A DNA stretch of 64,000 nucleotides, from NCBI RefSeq assembly GCF_900148495.1, contig NZ_FTRU01000008.1, positions 1,488,001-1,552,000 on the forward strand, in the 5' to 3' direction. Both the position numbers and the translations under genes were made by a program. Below the pieces are notes generated by a model. That model was not told where the DNA came from, did no database searches, and saw only the letters and a program-made list of their open reading frames with translations. Shown here piece after piece: positions 48,668 through 57,966 of the stretch (the first letter of the stretch is position 1; every line of letters begins with the position of its first letter). The DNA is from Negativibacillus massiliensis (GTDB lineage: Bacteria; Bacillota; Clostridia; Oscillospirales; Ruminococcaceae).

Positions 48668-48710
48668 ACACCCAAACCATCTTTCTTCTGATAGAAATAC
48701 GGTTGGGTGT
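48668..48710 (-). terminator. Intrinsic terminator of the fatty acid operon
   Basis: ACACCCAAACC (48668-48678) pairs with GGTTGGGTGT (48701-48710) and is followed by a T-run on the minus strand (48667 downward). It lies just after the degV stop codon. Confidence 0.85.
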
Positions 48711-48715
48711 ATTTG

Positions 48716-49552
48716 TTATTTCTCAATCCAGCTTAATGCCAACAGTCCTCTTCCTAGGTGATGGCTGAGCACCGGACCAAAATCATTTTTTTCAATGAAT
48801 ACTCCTGGAAACTTTTCTTTTAATTCCTGTTCCAGCATAGGCAAAGAAGCACTCTGCTGCGGAACATTCAGAGCAATTCGTTCCGGAGTATGTTTGATTT
48901 CCTGCATCATCTTACGGATCTGTTCCATACGGCCTCTGACTGTTCCCAGTGAGACAACGGCACCATCCTGACAACGAAGCAATGGACGAATATTCAAAAT
49001 CGTGCTGACCGATTGACGCACAATGCCAATTCTTCCGCTCTTACGCAAGGCATCCATACTGTCCAAAGAAAATACCACACTGATTTTCTTTCTGCATTCC
49101 TCCACCTGCTGTGCCAGCTGATGAAGTGTCAGCTTTTGTCCAATCATTTTAATTGCTTCCTCACACAGAAGCAGCATGCCGCCAGCTGTGGACAGAGAAT
49201 CCACTACAATGACCTTTTCCTGTCCCTGTGGGAAAGCAGAATTGATCTGTGCCGCTGCAGCAAAAGCATTACGATAGGTTCCGCTCAAACGGGAAGAAAT
49301 AACAATACACAGTACCTCATCTCCGCGTCGAATGCTCTCTGAAAAACAGGAAACAAAGCTTTCAAACGACACTTGGCTGGTCAAAAAGTTTTTCGATTGC
49401 AGCAGTGCCTCAAAACTTCCATTACAGTCGGTGTAAGTTTCCAGGTAGCGCTGACCGTCCACCATATATCCCATCGGCAGCACCTGAAGTCCCAATTTTG
49501 CAGCCTGTGCTCTGGTCACATTGACCGTGCTGTCTGTTACTATGCGGATCAT
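48716..49552 (-). CDS. DegV-family fatty-acid-binding protein (FakB-like)
   Basis: 278 residues. The DegV start IRIVTDSTVNVTRAQAAKLG, the lipid head-group loop ISSRLSGTYRNAFAAA, VDSLSTAGGMLLLCEEAIK and the C-terminal NDFGPVLSHHLGRGLLALSW are all present. Proteins of this family hold a fatty acid; FakB members present it to FakA kinase for phosphorylation. Here it overlaps accA by 4 bp as last gene of the fatty acid operon, which ties it to fatty acid handling. fakA is not in the window. No ribosome binding site other than sequence within accA. Confidence 0.9.
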   Translation of the reverse strand: MIRIVTDSTVNVTRAQAAKLGLQVLPMGYMVDGQRYLETYTDCNGSFEALLQSKNFLTSQVSFESFVSCFSESIRRGDEVLCIVISSRLSGTYRNAFAAAAQINSAFPQGQEKVIVVDSLSTAGGMLLLCEEAIKMIGQKLTLHQLAQQVEECRKKISVVFSLDSMDALRKSGRIGIVRQSVSTILNIRPLLRCQDGAVVSLGTVRGRMEQIRKMMQEIKHTPERIALNVPQQSASLPMLEQELKEKFPGVFIEKNDFGPVLSHHLGRGLLALSWIEK

Positions 49553-50340
49553 TCCTCAATCGCCCCCATTCTGCGAAATCTTTGATAACGACGCTCTGTC
49601 AACTCCTGAGGAGACAGGCGTTTTCCCTGTGTCAGTGCGCTGTACAGGTCTTTTTTCAGGCGAAGGTAAAGCTTATCAAATCCTTCTTTCGGGTCTTTTG
49701 GCTCACGAATTGCGCGCTCTACCACTTTTAAATTGAGCAGTTCTTCTGCAGTCAGCTTCAAACACTGTGCTGCTTCTTTGGTTTTGCTTGCATCCTTCCA
49801 CAGGATACTTGCACATCCTTCCGGTGAAATTACCGAATAAACTGCGTTCTCCAGCATCCACACCTCATCCGATACTGCAAGCCCCAAAGCACCGCCGCTT
49901 CCGCCTTCTCCCACCAGAATGGAGATAATCGGTACCTTCAGTGTCATCATTTCCATCAGATTTTCCGCAATGGCCTGCGCCTGTCCGCGCTCCTCTGCAC
50001 CGATACCACAATATGCACCCGCTGTATCCACAAAACAGATAACCGGACGGTTAAATTTTTCAGCAAGCTTCATCTGTCTCAGAGCTTTTCGATAGCCTTC
50101 CGGATGTGCGGAGCCAAAATTTCGTTTGATTTTATCCTTGGTATCCTTTCCGCGGTCAATCGCAATCGCAGTGACCGGCATATCATACAGCCAACCCACT
50201 CCGGCAACAATTGCCTGATCGTCGGCAAAGCGGCGGTCGCCATGAAATTCTAAAAATCCTTCCAGAATATTCTGGATAAAGTCATTTCCACTCGGGCGGC
50301 CTTTTGCTCTTGCCGCCGCTACCCTTTTATAAGCTTCCAT
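49549..50340 (-). CDS. accA: Acetyl-CoA carboxylase carboxyltransferase subunit alpha
   Basis: 263 residues from ATG 50340, 9 bp after GAGGAGG and inside the end of accD (14-bp overlap). Shorter than the E. coli subunit because the N-terminal helical extension is small, as usual in Clostridia. Conserved segments: LEFHGDRRFADDQAIVAGVG, FGSAHPEGYRKALRQMKLAE, CFVDTAGAYCGIGAEERGQA, VGEGGSGGALGLAVSDEVWM and SVISPEGCASILWKDASKT. With AccD it transfers carboxyl from biotin to acetyl-CoA, giving malonyl-CoA. Confidence 0.96.
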   Translation of the reverse strand: MEAYKRVAAARAKGRPSGNDFIQNILEGFLEFHGDRRFADDQAIVAGVGWLYDMPVTAIAIDRGKDTKDKIKRNFGSAHPEGYRKALRQMKLAEKFNRPVICFVDTAGAYCGIGAEERGQAQAIAENLMEMMTLKVPIISILVGEGGSGGALGLAVSDEVWMLENAVYSVISPEGCASILWKDASKTKEAAQCLKLTAEELLNLKVVERAIREPKDPKEGFDKLYLRLKKDLYSALTQGKRLSPQELTERRYQRFRRMGAIEE

Positions 50341-51232
50341 CCGCACTTGCCTCCTCTCGTTCTTCTTTGTGCACAAACGGTGTGTGCAGTGCCAGAATCT
50401 TTGTCAGATATTCTTTCTGCTGCGGACGCTCTACGATTGCATCCACAAAGCCTTTTTCCTGTAAAAATTCCGCCCTCTGGAACCCTTCTGGCAGCTTTTG
50501 ACGGATTGTTTGTTCGATAACTCGCGGACCAGCAAAGCCAATCAATGCGCCTGGTTCTGCAAGGATAATATCCCCCTCCATCGCAAAGCTTGCCGATACA
50601 CCGCCTGTTGTTGGATCGGTCAGGAAAGTTACATACAGGTTTCCTGCATCACTGTGTCGTTTGACCGCACCGCTGGTTTTTGCCATCTGCATCAATGACA
50701 GGATACCTTCCTGCATCCGGGCGCCACCGGAAACGGTGTAGCCGATAACCGGAAGGGAATGTTTGGTCGCATATTCAAACAATCTCGTGATCTTTTCGCC
50801 GACCACCGAACCCATACTGCCCATCATAAATCCGGACTCCATTACAAACAAACAGCAAGGATAAGAACCGATGGTACAGCTTCCGCAGACAACACCCTCT
50901 GTTTCACGGCTGTTTAAGACTGCGTGCTTTAATTTATTTTCATAACCTGGAAAATCCAGTACATTGACCGAGTGCATATCGCGATCATGCTCAACAAAGC
51001 TTTTGTCATCTGCAATCATGCTGATACGCTGACGGGCGTTCATCCGAAACAGATGGCCGCATTTTGGACAGGTGCTGTACTCCTCGGCTAAGTCACTGAC
51101 AAACAGGATATTTTTGCATTTCGGACAGGACAAGCACAGTTCATCCGGAACTGACGGATGACTTTCTTTGGTGCTGCGTCCTGGATTTTCCAAATCATTT
51201 TTCGGTTTCTGAAACAGTTTTTTCGAAAGCAT
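50327..51232 (-). CDS. accD: Acetyl-CoA carboxylase carboxyltransferase subunit beta
   Basis: 301 residues from ATG 51232, 5 bp after GAGAGGG; a GTG two codons earlier is possible. The N-terminal four-Cys zinc ribbon is CLSCPKCKNILF with STCPKCGHLFRM. The crotonase-like core shows FMMGSMGSVVGEKITRLFEY, SGGARMQEGILSLMQMAKTS and DPTTGGVSASFAMEGDIILA. It forms the alpha2-beta2 carboxyltransferase with AccA, encoded directly downstream. Two small hairpins lie between accC and this gene. Confidence 0.96.
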   Translation of the reverse strand: MLSKKLFQKPKNDLENPGRSTKESHPSVPDELCLSCPKCKNILFVSDLAEEYSTCPKCGHLFRMNARQRISMIADDKSFVEHDRDMHSVNVLDFPGYENKLKHAVLNSRETEGVVCGSCTIGSYPCCLFVMESGFMMGSMGSVVGEKITRLFEYATKHSLPVIGYTVSGGARMQEGILSLMQMAKTSGAVKRHSDAGNLYVTFLTDPTTGGVSASFAMEGDIILAEPGALIGFAGPRVIEQTIRQKLPEGFQRAEFLQEKGFVDAIVERPQQKEYLTKILALHTPFVHKEEREEASADGSL

Positions 51233-51252
51233 GGACACCCTCTCTTTCTGAA

Positions 51253-51304
51253 GCGGGAACGTCCCGCGTTTCCATTATGCAAAGAAAACCGGTAATCTTA
51301 CCGG
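51253..51304 (-). terminator. Two hairpins between accC and accD
   Basis: CCGGTA/TACCGG (51289-51304) overlaps the accC stop codon and is followed on the minus strand by TTTTCTTT. GCGGGA/TCCCGC (51253-51267) lies closer to accD. Together they look like a partial terminator or processing site inside the operon. Confidence 0.45.
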
Positions 51305-52635
51305 CTTCTCTTTGCCATAAAATCGGTATAATAATCTCCAGACTTAAATTCCGGATCATTTAACAGCTCCATGTGCAGCTCACTGTTGTGATCGACACCT
51401 TCAATGACCAGCTCGCAAAGTGCTGCCTGAATCTTACGGATTGCTTCTTCCCTTGTCTTTGCAAAAACAATCAGTTTTCCGATCATCGAATCATAGTACG
51501 GCGGAACAAAATAATCCTGATACAATGCTGTATCAAAACGTACCCATGGTCCCCCTGGAACATGGAGCAGGGTAACTCTGCCGCAGCTTGGACGGAAATT
51601 CAGTTCTGGATTTTCTGCATTGATGCGGCACTCGATTGCATGACCGTTTAAGTGAACATTTTTCTGAGAGAATTCCAGCTTCTGCCCTGCCGCAATACGA
51701 ATCTGCCATTTTACCAGATCGTATCCGGTCACCATCTCAGTAACGGTATGCTCTACCTGCAGACGGGTATTCATTTCCATAAAGTAGAAGTTTCCATCCC
51801 GATCAAACAAAAATTCAACCGTTCCTGCATTCCGGTAGTTAACCGCCTTTGCCGCTTTGGTCGCAACCTCGATCATTTTTTCTCTGGTTTTCTGGTCAAT
51901 TGCAGAGGATGGACATTCCTCAATCAGCTTCTGGTTCTTGCGCTGGATCGAACATTCCCTTTCTCCCAAGCATACCACATTTCCAAAGTTATCACAAAGG
52001 ATCTGCATCTCGATATGTTTTGCCGGATACAGATACTTTTCCATATAAACGCCGCCGTCTCCAAAGGCACTTAAAGCCTCTCTGGAAGCGTTTTGATAAG
52101 CTGCTTCCAGCTCAGATGCTTCCTTGACCAGACGGATACCGCGTCCACCACCGCCGGCTCTAGCCTTGATCAACAGCGGAAAACCGATTTTCTCAGCCTG
52201 TGCTTTGGCTTCTTCCACGTCTGCAACCGCATCACAGCCCGGAATAACCGGAACGCCAGCAGCACGCATGGTTTTTCTTGCCTCGTCCTTATCGCCGGTC
52301 TTTGCAATGGTTTCCGACTTTGGTCCGATAAAGGTTATGTTGCACTCTTCGCACAGTGCTGCAAAACGGGCATTCTCGGAAAGCAGTCCGTAGCCCGGAT
52401 GGATTGCCTGTGCACCCGAACAGATTGCTGCTGAAATAATCGCTGCCATATTGAGGTAGCTTTCCCCAACCGGTGCAGGTCCAATACAGTAGCTTTCATC
52501 TGCAAGGCTGACATGAAGTGCTTCCCTGTCTGCCTCGGAAAAAACTGCAACGGTGGAGATACCCATTTCCTTGCAGGCGCGGATAATACGGACCGCGATC
52601 TCGCCGCGGTTTGCAATCAGAATTTTTGAAAACAT
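51298..52635 (-). CDS. accC: Acetyl-CoA carboxylase biotin carboxylase subunit
   Basis: 445 residues from ATG 52635, 10 bp after GGAGG. N-terminal MFSKILIANRGEIAVRIIRA, the ATP-grasp loop IKARAGGGGRGIRLVKEASE, the active-site segment MEMNTRLQVEHTVTEMVTGY, and ECRINAENPELNFRPSCGRV. It carboxylates the biotin of AccB with ATP and bicarbonate. All expected catalytic residues are in place. It follows fabZ by 27 bp. Confidence 0.97.
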   Translation of the reverse strand: MFSKILIANRGEIAVRIIRACKEMGISTVAVFSEADREALHVSLADESYCIGPAPVGESYLNMAAIISAAICSGAQAIHPGYGLLSENARFAALCEECNITFIGPKSETIAKTGDKDEARKTMRAAGVPVIPGCDAVADVEEAKAQAEKIGFPLLIKARAGGGGRGIRLVKEASELEAAYQNASREALSAFGDGGVYMEKYLYPAKHIEMQILCDNFGNVVCLGERECSIQRKNQKLIEECPSSAIDQKTREKMIEVATKAAKAVNYRNAGTVEFLFDRDGNFYFMEMNTRLQVEHTVTEMVTGYDLVKWQIRIAAGQKLEFSQKNVHLNGHAIECRINAENPELNFRPSCGRVTLLHVPGGPWVRFDTALYQDYFVPPYYDSMIGKLIVFAKTREEAIRKIQAALCELVIEGVDHNSELHMELLNDPEFKSGDYYTDFMAKRSR

Positions 52636-52662
52636 AAATGCGTTTCCTCCATTCTGCAATAA

Positions 52663-53112
52663 TTAATCTTTGATGCAGGCAAAGGAGAATTCGCCGGAGA
52701 CACAGAGTTTTCCGCCGACATATCCTTTTCCCTGTGCAAAATAAAATGGTTCCCGAACTTTTAACAGCTTGCACTCAATTTCCAGTTTATCTCCCGGGAG
52801 AACCTTGTTTCTGAATTTTACCTTGTCAAGGCTGGTGAAATATGGGGTGATTTTTCCTGCATTTTCCGATTTGCTTGCAAGCAGTACGCAGCAGGTCTGT
52901 GCCATCATCTCGCACAGTACAACACCCGGAACCACCGGATTTCCCGGAAAGTGACCTTTCAAAAACCACTCCTCGCCGGTGATGGTATAGGAGCCGCGGC
53001 ACTTGGTTGGCTGACCCTGTTCATCTTTTTCATCCTCACAAAGCTCTGCTTCATCTACCAGCAGCATATTGTCTCTGTGCGGAAGGATTTTCTTGATTTC
53101 TTCCTGTGTCAT
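52663..53112 (-). CDS. fabZ: 3-hydroxyacyl-ACP dehydratase
   Basis: 149 residues from ATG 53112, about 9 bp after AAGGAG; the frame is open further upstream only as overlap with accB. Hot-dog fold: ILPHRDNMLLVDE at the start and the catalytic His in FLKGHFPGNPVVPGVVLCEM, with Glu a turn later. An insert of about 12 residues, EDEKDEQGQPTKCRGSYTI, after the first strand is a variation on the common FabZ. It dehydrates 3-hydroxyacyl-ACP to trans-2-enoyl-ACP. Confidence 0.94.
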   Translation of the reverse strand: MTQEEIKKILPHRDNMLLVDEAELCEDEKDEQGQPTKCRGSYTITGEEWFLKGHFPGNPVVPGVVLCEMMAQTCCVLLASKSENAGKITPYFTSLDKVKFRNKVLPGDKLEIECKLLKVREPFYFAQGKGYVGGKLCVSGEFSFACIKD

Positions 53113-53131
53113 TGTGTTTGCTCTCCTTCCG

Positions 53132-53611
53132 TTAAAAGATCTTAAACAGTGTCTGGGAATACTCAACAACCTGACCGCTCTGAACACAGATGTCCACGAT
53201 TTCGCCGTCCTGTTCTGCGGTAATCTCATTCATCAGCTTCATTGCCTCGATAATGCACAGCACATCACCCTTTTTTACCTTGGAGCCAACCTGTACATAA
53301 GGCTGTGCATCCGGAGAAGGTGCAGCATAGAAGACACCGACCATCGGGGATTTGACCTCAGTGATATGGTTAAAGTCAATGGTTGTACCTACTGCCTGTG
53401 CTTCTACAGCAGCTGGTTCAGCGGTTGGAGCAGATACTTCTGGTACTGGTGCTGCTACCGGAGCCTGAACTGCTACTGGTTGGACAGCAGGTGCAGGAGC
53501 AGCAGTGTTTCGTTCCATCGAAATATCCAGTGCACCTTCGGTCAGATGCAGGGAGGTGATCCCTGTTTCCTGCATGATCTTTGCAAGTTCCTTAATATCC
53601 TGAATGTTCAT
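53132..53611 (-). CDS. accB: Biotin carboxyl carrier protein of acetyl-CoA carboxylase
   Basis: 159 residues. The N-terminal helical dimerisation segment ([20 protein letters not shown]) is followed by an Ala/Pro/Val linker (residues 37-77). The C-terminal biotinyl domain has Lys125 in [10 protein letters not shown], with Leu in place of the usual second Met of EAMKM. The protruding thumb is [35 protein letters not shown]. It carries carboxybiotin between AccC and AccAD. Located 13 bp after fabF. Confidence 0.96.
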   Translation of the reverse strand: MNIQDIKELAKIMQETGITSLHLTEGALDISMERNTAAPAPAVQPVAVQAPVAAPVPEVSAPTAEPAAVEAQAVGTTIDFNHITEVKSPMVGVFYAAPSPDAQPYVQVGSKVKKGDVLCIIEAMKLMNEITAEQDGEIVDICVQSGQVVEYSQTLFKIF

Positions 53612-53624
53612 CGACTGCTTCCCC

Positions 53625-54872
53625 CTAGTCTTTCAGTTTGCTGAATGCGATGCATCCATTATGACCGCCAAATCCCAGAGAATCGGAAATTGCAAGTGTT
53701 ACATCCGCTTTCACTGCCTGGTTTGGTACATAGTTTAAATCACAGTCTTCATCTGGCTGTTCATAGTGAATTGTTGGTGCAATAATTCCGGTTTTAAGTG
53801 TCATAACCGAAGCGATTGCCTCTACTGCACCTGCTGCACCCAGCATATGTCCTGTCATCGACTTGGTAGAGCTGATATAAGCTTTTCTTGCAGCTTCTTC
53901 ACCCAGTCCCAGTTTGATTGCCAGTGTCTCGGATTTATCATTTAATGGGGTGCTGGTGCCGTGTGCGTTGATATAGATGGTTTCTTTTTCAAGATCCTCA
54001 ATGCCTGCTTCCTGCAAAGCCAGTTTAAATGCTCTGGATGCACCCTTTGCTTCTGGATGCGGTGCAGTAATGTGGTGAGCATCGCAGGTATTTCCATATC
54101 CCACCATTTCGGCATAGATGTGCGCGCCTCTTGCTTTTGCATGTTCGTATTCTTCCAGCACCAGGATGCCGGCACCTTCACCCATAACAAATCCGCTTCT
54201 GCGTTTGTCAAATGGTGTGCAGGCAGATTCCGGATCTTCGCAGGTAGTCAGAGCTTTGCAGTTTGCAAAACCTGCGATAGCAACCTCATTGATTGCAGCT
54301 TCTGCACCGCCGGAGATGATGGCATCAGCATATCCATGACAGATTGCATGGAAGGCTTCTCCGATTGCATGGGTGGAAGTTGCACATGCGGTAACGACTG
54401 GAAGATTTGGTCCCTGTGCATCAAAACGGATTGCGATGCTGCCGCTTGCGATGTTGCCAATCATCATCGGAACCAGGAATGGAGAAATATGTTTCGGACC
54501 GCTTTGTGCAAATTTATTGCACTGTTCTGTAATGGTGTTAATACCACCGGTACCCGAACCAACATAAACGCCCAGACGTTCTGCATCGATATTTTCGCCG
54601 GATTTAAGTCCTGCATCTTCCATCGCCTGAACTGCTGCTGCCAGCGCATACTGAGCAAACAGATCTGTTTTTCTTACCTGAGATTTTTCAATATATTTAG
54701 TTGGCTCAAAGTCCTTAACTTCTGCCGCTACCTTTACCTTCTGTTCGGTGGTATCAAAACGGGTGATCATGCCAACACCGTTTTTTCCTTCTGTCAAATT
54801 GTTCCAGAAGCTTTCCAAATCGTTTCCAACCGGCGAAATAACGCCCATACCGGTTACTACTACTCGTCTCAT
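53625..54872 (-). CDS. fabF: 3-oxoacyl-ACP synthase II
   Basis: 415 residues. Catalytic Cys163 in [15 protein letters not shown], and His residues in [17 protein letters not shown] and [17 protein letters not shown], make the Cys-His-His triad of elongating KAS I/II enzymes. N-terminus [20 protein letters not shown] is canonical and follows AGGAGGG. It condenses malonyl-ACP with acyl-ACP in each cycle. It lies between fabG and accB in the operon. Confidence 0.97.
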   Translation of the reverse strand: MRRVVVTGMGVISPVGNDLESFWNNLTEGKNGVGMITRFDTTEQKVKVAAEVKDFEPTKYIEKSQVRKTDLFAQYALAAAVQAMEDAGLKSGENIDAERLGVYVGSGTGGINTITEQCNKFAQSGPKHISPFLVPMMIGNIASGSIAIRFDAQGPNLPVVTACATSTHAIGEAFHAICHGYADAIISGGAEAAINEVAIAGFANCKALTTCEDPESACTPFDKRRSGFVMGEGAGILVLEEYEHAKARGAHIYAEMVGYGNTCDAHHITAPHPEAKGASRAFKLALQEAGIEDLEKETIYINAHGTSTPLNDKSETLAIKLGLGEEAARKAYISSTKSMTGHMLGAAGAVEAIASVMTLKTGIIAPTIHYEQPDEDCDLNYVPNQAVKADVTLAISDSLGFGGHNGCIAFSKLKD

Positions 54873-54903
54873 CTATGTCCCTCCTGTGTGGACTATCGTT
54901 TTC

Positions 54904-55644
54904 TTACATACTCAATCCGCCGTCAATGCACAACACCTGACCGGTGATATAACCGGACTCTTCCCCTGCAAGGAAGGATACAGCTGCTGCAACATCGTCG
55001 ACGAGCCCCATTTTCTTCATTGGAATCTGTTCCTGAACCGCTGCCTTTACCTTATCGGACAAAACCGCGGTCATGTCGGTCTGGATAAATCCCGGAGCAA
55101 TTGCGTTGCAGGTAATTCCTCTGCCTGCAAGCTCCTTGGCAACCGACTTGGTCATGCCGATCAATCCTGCTTTTGCAGCGGCATAATTTGCCTGACCGGC
55201 ATTTCCCATCACGCCCGAAATGGAACTGATGTTGATAATACGTCCCTTTCTGCGCTTCATAAAAGCGTGATAGGTATTCTTAATCATATAAAACGCACCA
55301 TTTAAATTGGTGTCGATAACCTTCTGAAAATCTTCTTCCTTCATCGAAAGGACCAGAGCATCCCTTGTGATTCCTGCATTGTTGACCAGAATGTCAATGC
55401 TGCCAAAGGTATCCATCACCTGTTTGACTATATCCTTACACTGCTGTGGATCGGACACATCGCAGCAGATAGCCAAACTTTTTGCACCGTTTTCTTCAAT
55501 CATGCGGCAGGTTTCCTCTGCAGCTTCCTTGTTTCCAGCATAGATAACCGCAACATCGCATCCATCCTTTGCAAGTCTGACTGCAATCGCTCTGCCAATT
55601 CCTCTGGAAGCTCCGGTGACCAGAGCTGTTTTTCTTTCTCCCAT
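54904..55644 (-). CDS. fabG: 3-oxoacyl-ACP reductase
   Basis: 246 residues of the short-chain dehydrogenase fold. NADPH-binding TGASRGIGRAIAVRLAKDGC at the start, then NNAGITRD, the catalytic Ser in INISSISGVMGNAGQ, and Tyr/Lys in ANYAAAKAGLIGM. The family-typical C-terminus YITGQVLCIDGGLSM is complete. It reduces 3-oxoacyl-ACP to the 3-hydroxy form. It starts 3 bp after the fabD stop codon. Confidence 0.97.
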   Translation of the reverse strand: MGERKTALVTGASRGIGRAIAVRLAKDGCDVAVIYAGNKEAAEETCRMIEENGAKSLAICCDVSDPQQCKDIVKQVMDTFGSIDILVNNAGITRDALVLSMKEEDFQKVIDTNLNGAFYMIKNTYHAFMKRRKGRIINISSISGVMGNAGQANYAAAKAGLIGMTKSVAKELAGRGITCNAIAPGFIQTDMTAVLSDKVKAAVQEQIPMKKMGLVDDVAAAVSFLAGEESGYITGQVLCIDGGLSM

Positions 55645-55647
55645 CTT

Positions 55648-56586
55648 CTATTCCTCCGATGTTTCCTTTCCCAAAGCACGAAGTGTTTCTTCCAGGGTCT
55701 CTTTATTTTCCACGCGGCAGACAGTAACATCCTTATTGATCTTCTTGACCAGTCCGCTGAGTGTTTTTCCCGGTCCTACCTCGATAAAGGTGGTAAAGCC
55801 TTCCTCCACCATATTTCGGATGGTTTTTTCCCAGAGAACCGGATGGGTTACCTGAGAAGTAAGGATTTCCTCACACTCATGCTGATCCTGTGGATAACAT
55901 TCCGCTGTGATATTGGCATAGATCGGGAGCTTTGGAACGTTCAGATGATAATTACCGATTTCATGATGAAGTTCCTGCTGTGCACTGTCCATAAATGGAG
56001 AATGGAATCCTCCGCTCACTGCAAGTGGAACGGCTTTTCCCTTATATTCCTTAACCCTGTTGCAGAACGCTTCCAGTTCCGGTTTTCCGCAGGCAGCAAC
56101 CAGCTGACCAGGGCAGTTATAGTTGACCGGATAAACCCTTACAAACTCCTGACAGATTTTTTCCACTGTTTCGTTGTCAAGCTTCAATACTGCTGCCATT
56201 CCTGCTGGATTTTTCTGTGCTGCATAATCCATTGCCTTTGCTCTGCGGCAAACAAAAGAAAAACCATCTTCCTCCGAAAAAGCTCCTGCAAAAGTCAACG
56301 CAGCTACCTCTCCCAGAGAAAATCCTGCAACTGCGTCTGCGTGAACTCCTGCTTCTTCCAAAGCTCTTGCGGCTGCAAGATCCACACAGTAAACGCACGG
56401 CTGTGTATTAATGGTCTGGGAAAGTTCCTCAACCGGCGCTGTAAAGCACTGCTCAGAGGTGTTTTCCCGTACCTTATCAGCTGCTTCAAATACCTTGGCA
56501 GCCGCCTTGGAGCACTCACAGAGATCTTTTCCCATTCCGGTATACTGTGCGCCCTGTCCTGCAAATAAAAATGCCGTTTTACCCAT
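55648..56586 (-). CDS. fabD: Malonyl-CoA:ACP transacylase
   Basis: 312 residues. N-terminal FLFAGQGAQYTGMGKDLCE, the nucleophile Ser90 in AGFSLGEVAAL, Arg in the conserved VCRRAKAMDYAAQ position, and the catalytic His in PLAVSGGFHSPFMDSAQQEL. It loads malonyl groups onto ACP. It is 16 bp after fabK and 3 bp before fabG. Full length and intact. Confidence 0.96.
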   Translation of the reverse strand: MGKTAFLFAGQGAQYTGMGKDLCECSKAAAKVFEAADKVRENTSEQCFTAPVEELSQTINTQPCVYCVDLAAARALEEAGVHADAVAGFSLGEVAALTFAGAFSEEDGFSFVCRRAKAMDYAAQKNPAGMAAVLKLDNETVEKICQEFVRVYPVNYNCPGQLVAACGKPELEAFCNRVKEYKGKAVPLAVSGGFHSPFMDSAQQELHHEIGNYHLNVPKLPIYANITAECYPQDQHECEEILTSQVTHPVLWEKTIRNMVEEGFTTFIEVGPGKTLSGLVKKINKDVTVCRVENKETLEETLRALGKETSEE

Positions 56587-56602
56587 TGTTTTTCTTTTCC
56601 TC

Positions 56603-57550
56603 CTATTTGCAGAAACGGTTCGCCTGATTCAAAATTTCTTCTGCCTGTGCAAACATTTCTTCAATCATTTCCTGTGCGGTCTGTTCTTTATGTACCATTG
56701 CTGCGCACTGACCTGCCATGAAGCTTCCGTTTTTCTCGTCGCCTTCCTTAGCAGCCTTGCGCAGAGCACCTGCACCCATCTTTTCCAGTTCCTCGTCGCT
56801 GATATTGGAATTGTATTCCTGTTTAAACAGTTCACGGGTAAACTGGTTTTTCAGACAACGTACCGGATGACCCAGACGTTTTCCAGTTGCGATTGTATCG
56901 ATATCCTTCGCTTTCAAAATCTTGTTTTTATAATTTTGATGTACGGTACATTCCTTTGCAACCAAAAAGCGTGTTCCGCACTGTACGCCACAGGCACCCA
57001 GCATCAATGCTGCTGCAATTCCTCTACCGTCTGCAATACCGCCTGCTGCAAGAACTGGAATCTTAACTGCGTCGCAAACCTGTGGAACCAGGGTCATAGT
57101 GGTCAGTTCGCCGATATGTCCGCCGGATTCTCCGCCCTCTGCAACAACTGCAGTAGCACCGCTTCTTTCTACCAATCTTGCCATTGCTGTGGATGCAACG
57201 ACCGGAATCACCTTAATGCCTGCTTCTACCCATTTCTTCATATATTTTCCAGGGTTACCTGCTCCAGTAACAACAACCGGAACTTTTTCCTCAACAACAA
57301 GGTCAGATACCTCGTCAGCAAATGGGCTCATCAGCATGATGTTGACACCAAATGGTTTATCTGTCATGGTTCTTACCTTGTGGATTTCCTCGCGGAGCCA
57401 GTCTGCATTTGCATTCATTGCTGCAATGATTCCCAGTCCGCCAGCATTGCTGACTGCTGCTGCCAGAGATGCGTCAGCAATCCATGCCATGCCTCCCTGA
57501 AAAATCGGGTATTTGATATTTAAAAGTTCGCAAAGTTCTGTTTTGATCAT
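56603..57550 (-). CDS. fabK: FMN-dependent enoyl-ACP reductase II
   Basis: 315 residues of the nitronate monooxygenase/FabK TIM-barrel family. N-terminal ELLNIKYPIFQGGMAWIADA, NAGGLGIIAAMNANADWLR, the FMN phosphate region IAAGGIADGRGIAAALMLG, and GVQCGTRFLVAKEC near 200 with the catalytic His region VVAEGGESGGHIG near 135. It carries out the last reduction of the elongation cycle. No fabI is present in the cluster, so this organism probably relies on FabK. The context between acpP and fabD confirms FabK rather than a nitronate enzyme. Confidence 0.95.
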   Translation of the reverse strand: MIKTELCELLNIKYPIFQGGMAWIADASLAAAVSNAGGLGIIAAMNANADWLREEIHKVRTMTDKPFGVNIMLMSPFADEVSDLVVEEKVPVVVTGAGNPGKYMKKWVEAGIKVIPVVASTAMARLVERSGATAVVAEGGESGGHIGELTTMTLVPQVCDAVKIPVLAAGGIADGRGIAAALMLGACGVQCGTRFLVAKECTVHQNYKNKILKAKDIDTIATGKRLGHPVRCLKNQFTRELFKQEYNSNISDEELEKMGAGALRKAAKEGDEKNGSFMAGQCAAMVHKEQTAQEMIEEMFAQAEEILNQANRFCK

Positions 57551-57644
57551 CGTTCATCGTTTCCTTTCTCATATTCTAGGCTGTGCAAAAGCCAGACGGC
57601 GAAGATGTATTTTCTTCCGTTTCGCTTCTGTACAGCCTGTAGTT

Positions 57645-57672
57645 CGGGTTCCCGATTGTTTTCGGGAACCCG
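57645..57672 (-). other. Perfect 11-bp hairpin between acpP and fabK
   Basis: CGGGTTCCCGA pairs with TCGGGAACCCG around a 6-nt loop, 11 nt past the acpP stop codon. There is no T-run after it on the minus strand, so it looks like a processing or stability element that could raise acpP mRNA relative to downstream genes, rather than a terminator. Confidence 0.65.
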
Positions 57673-57683
57673 GATTGGCAAAA

Positions 57684-57905
57684 CTATTTTGTCTGTTCTT
57701 CGATTGCTTTTGCGATATCACCAACAGTTTTGATGTCTTCGCTCATTTCCATCTGAATGCCGAACTCATCTTCAAAGGTCATCATCAGATCAACGGTATC
57801 CAAGCTGTCCAGTTCCAGTTCTTCCAGAGTGGAATCTTCGTGAATTTCGTTTGCATCACATTCTTTGTATTCTGCCAGAATATCGATTACTTTCTCCAGT
57901 ACCAT
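57684..57905 (-). CDS. acpP: Acyl carrier protein
   Basis: 73 residues, strongly acidic. The 4'-phosphopantetheine attachment Ser34 is in LELDSLDTVDLMMTFEDEFG, the universal DSL motif. AGGAGG precedes the ATG. It carries growing acyl chains for all Fab enzymes encoded around it. It lies between fabH and fabK, followed by a stable hairpin. Confidence 0.96.
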   Translation of the reverse strand: MVLEKVIDILAEYKECDANEIHEDSTLEELELDSLDTVDLMMTFEDEFGIQMEMSEDIKTVGDIAKAIEEQTK

Positions 57906-57966
57906 AAATTGTTTCCTCCTGATTTTAAAAAGAAAAATTATTTTATATTTATCCTTGAGCGGATAA

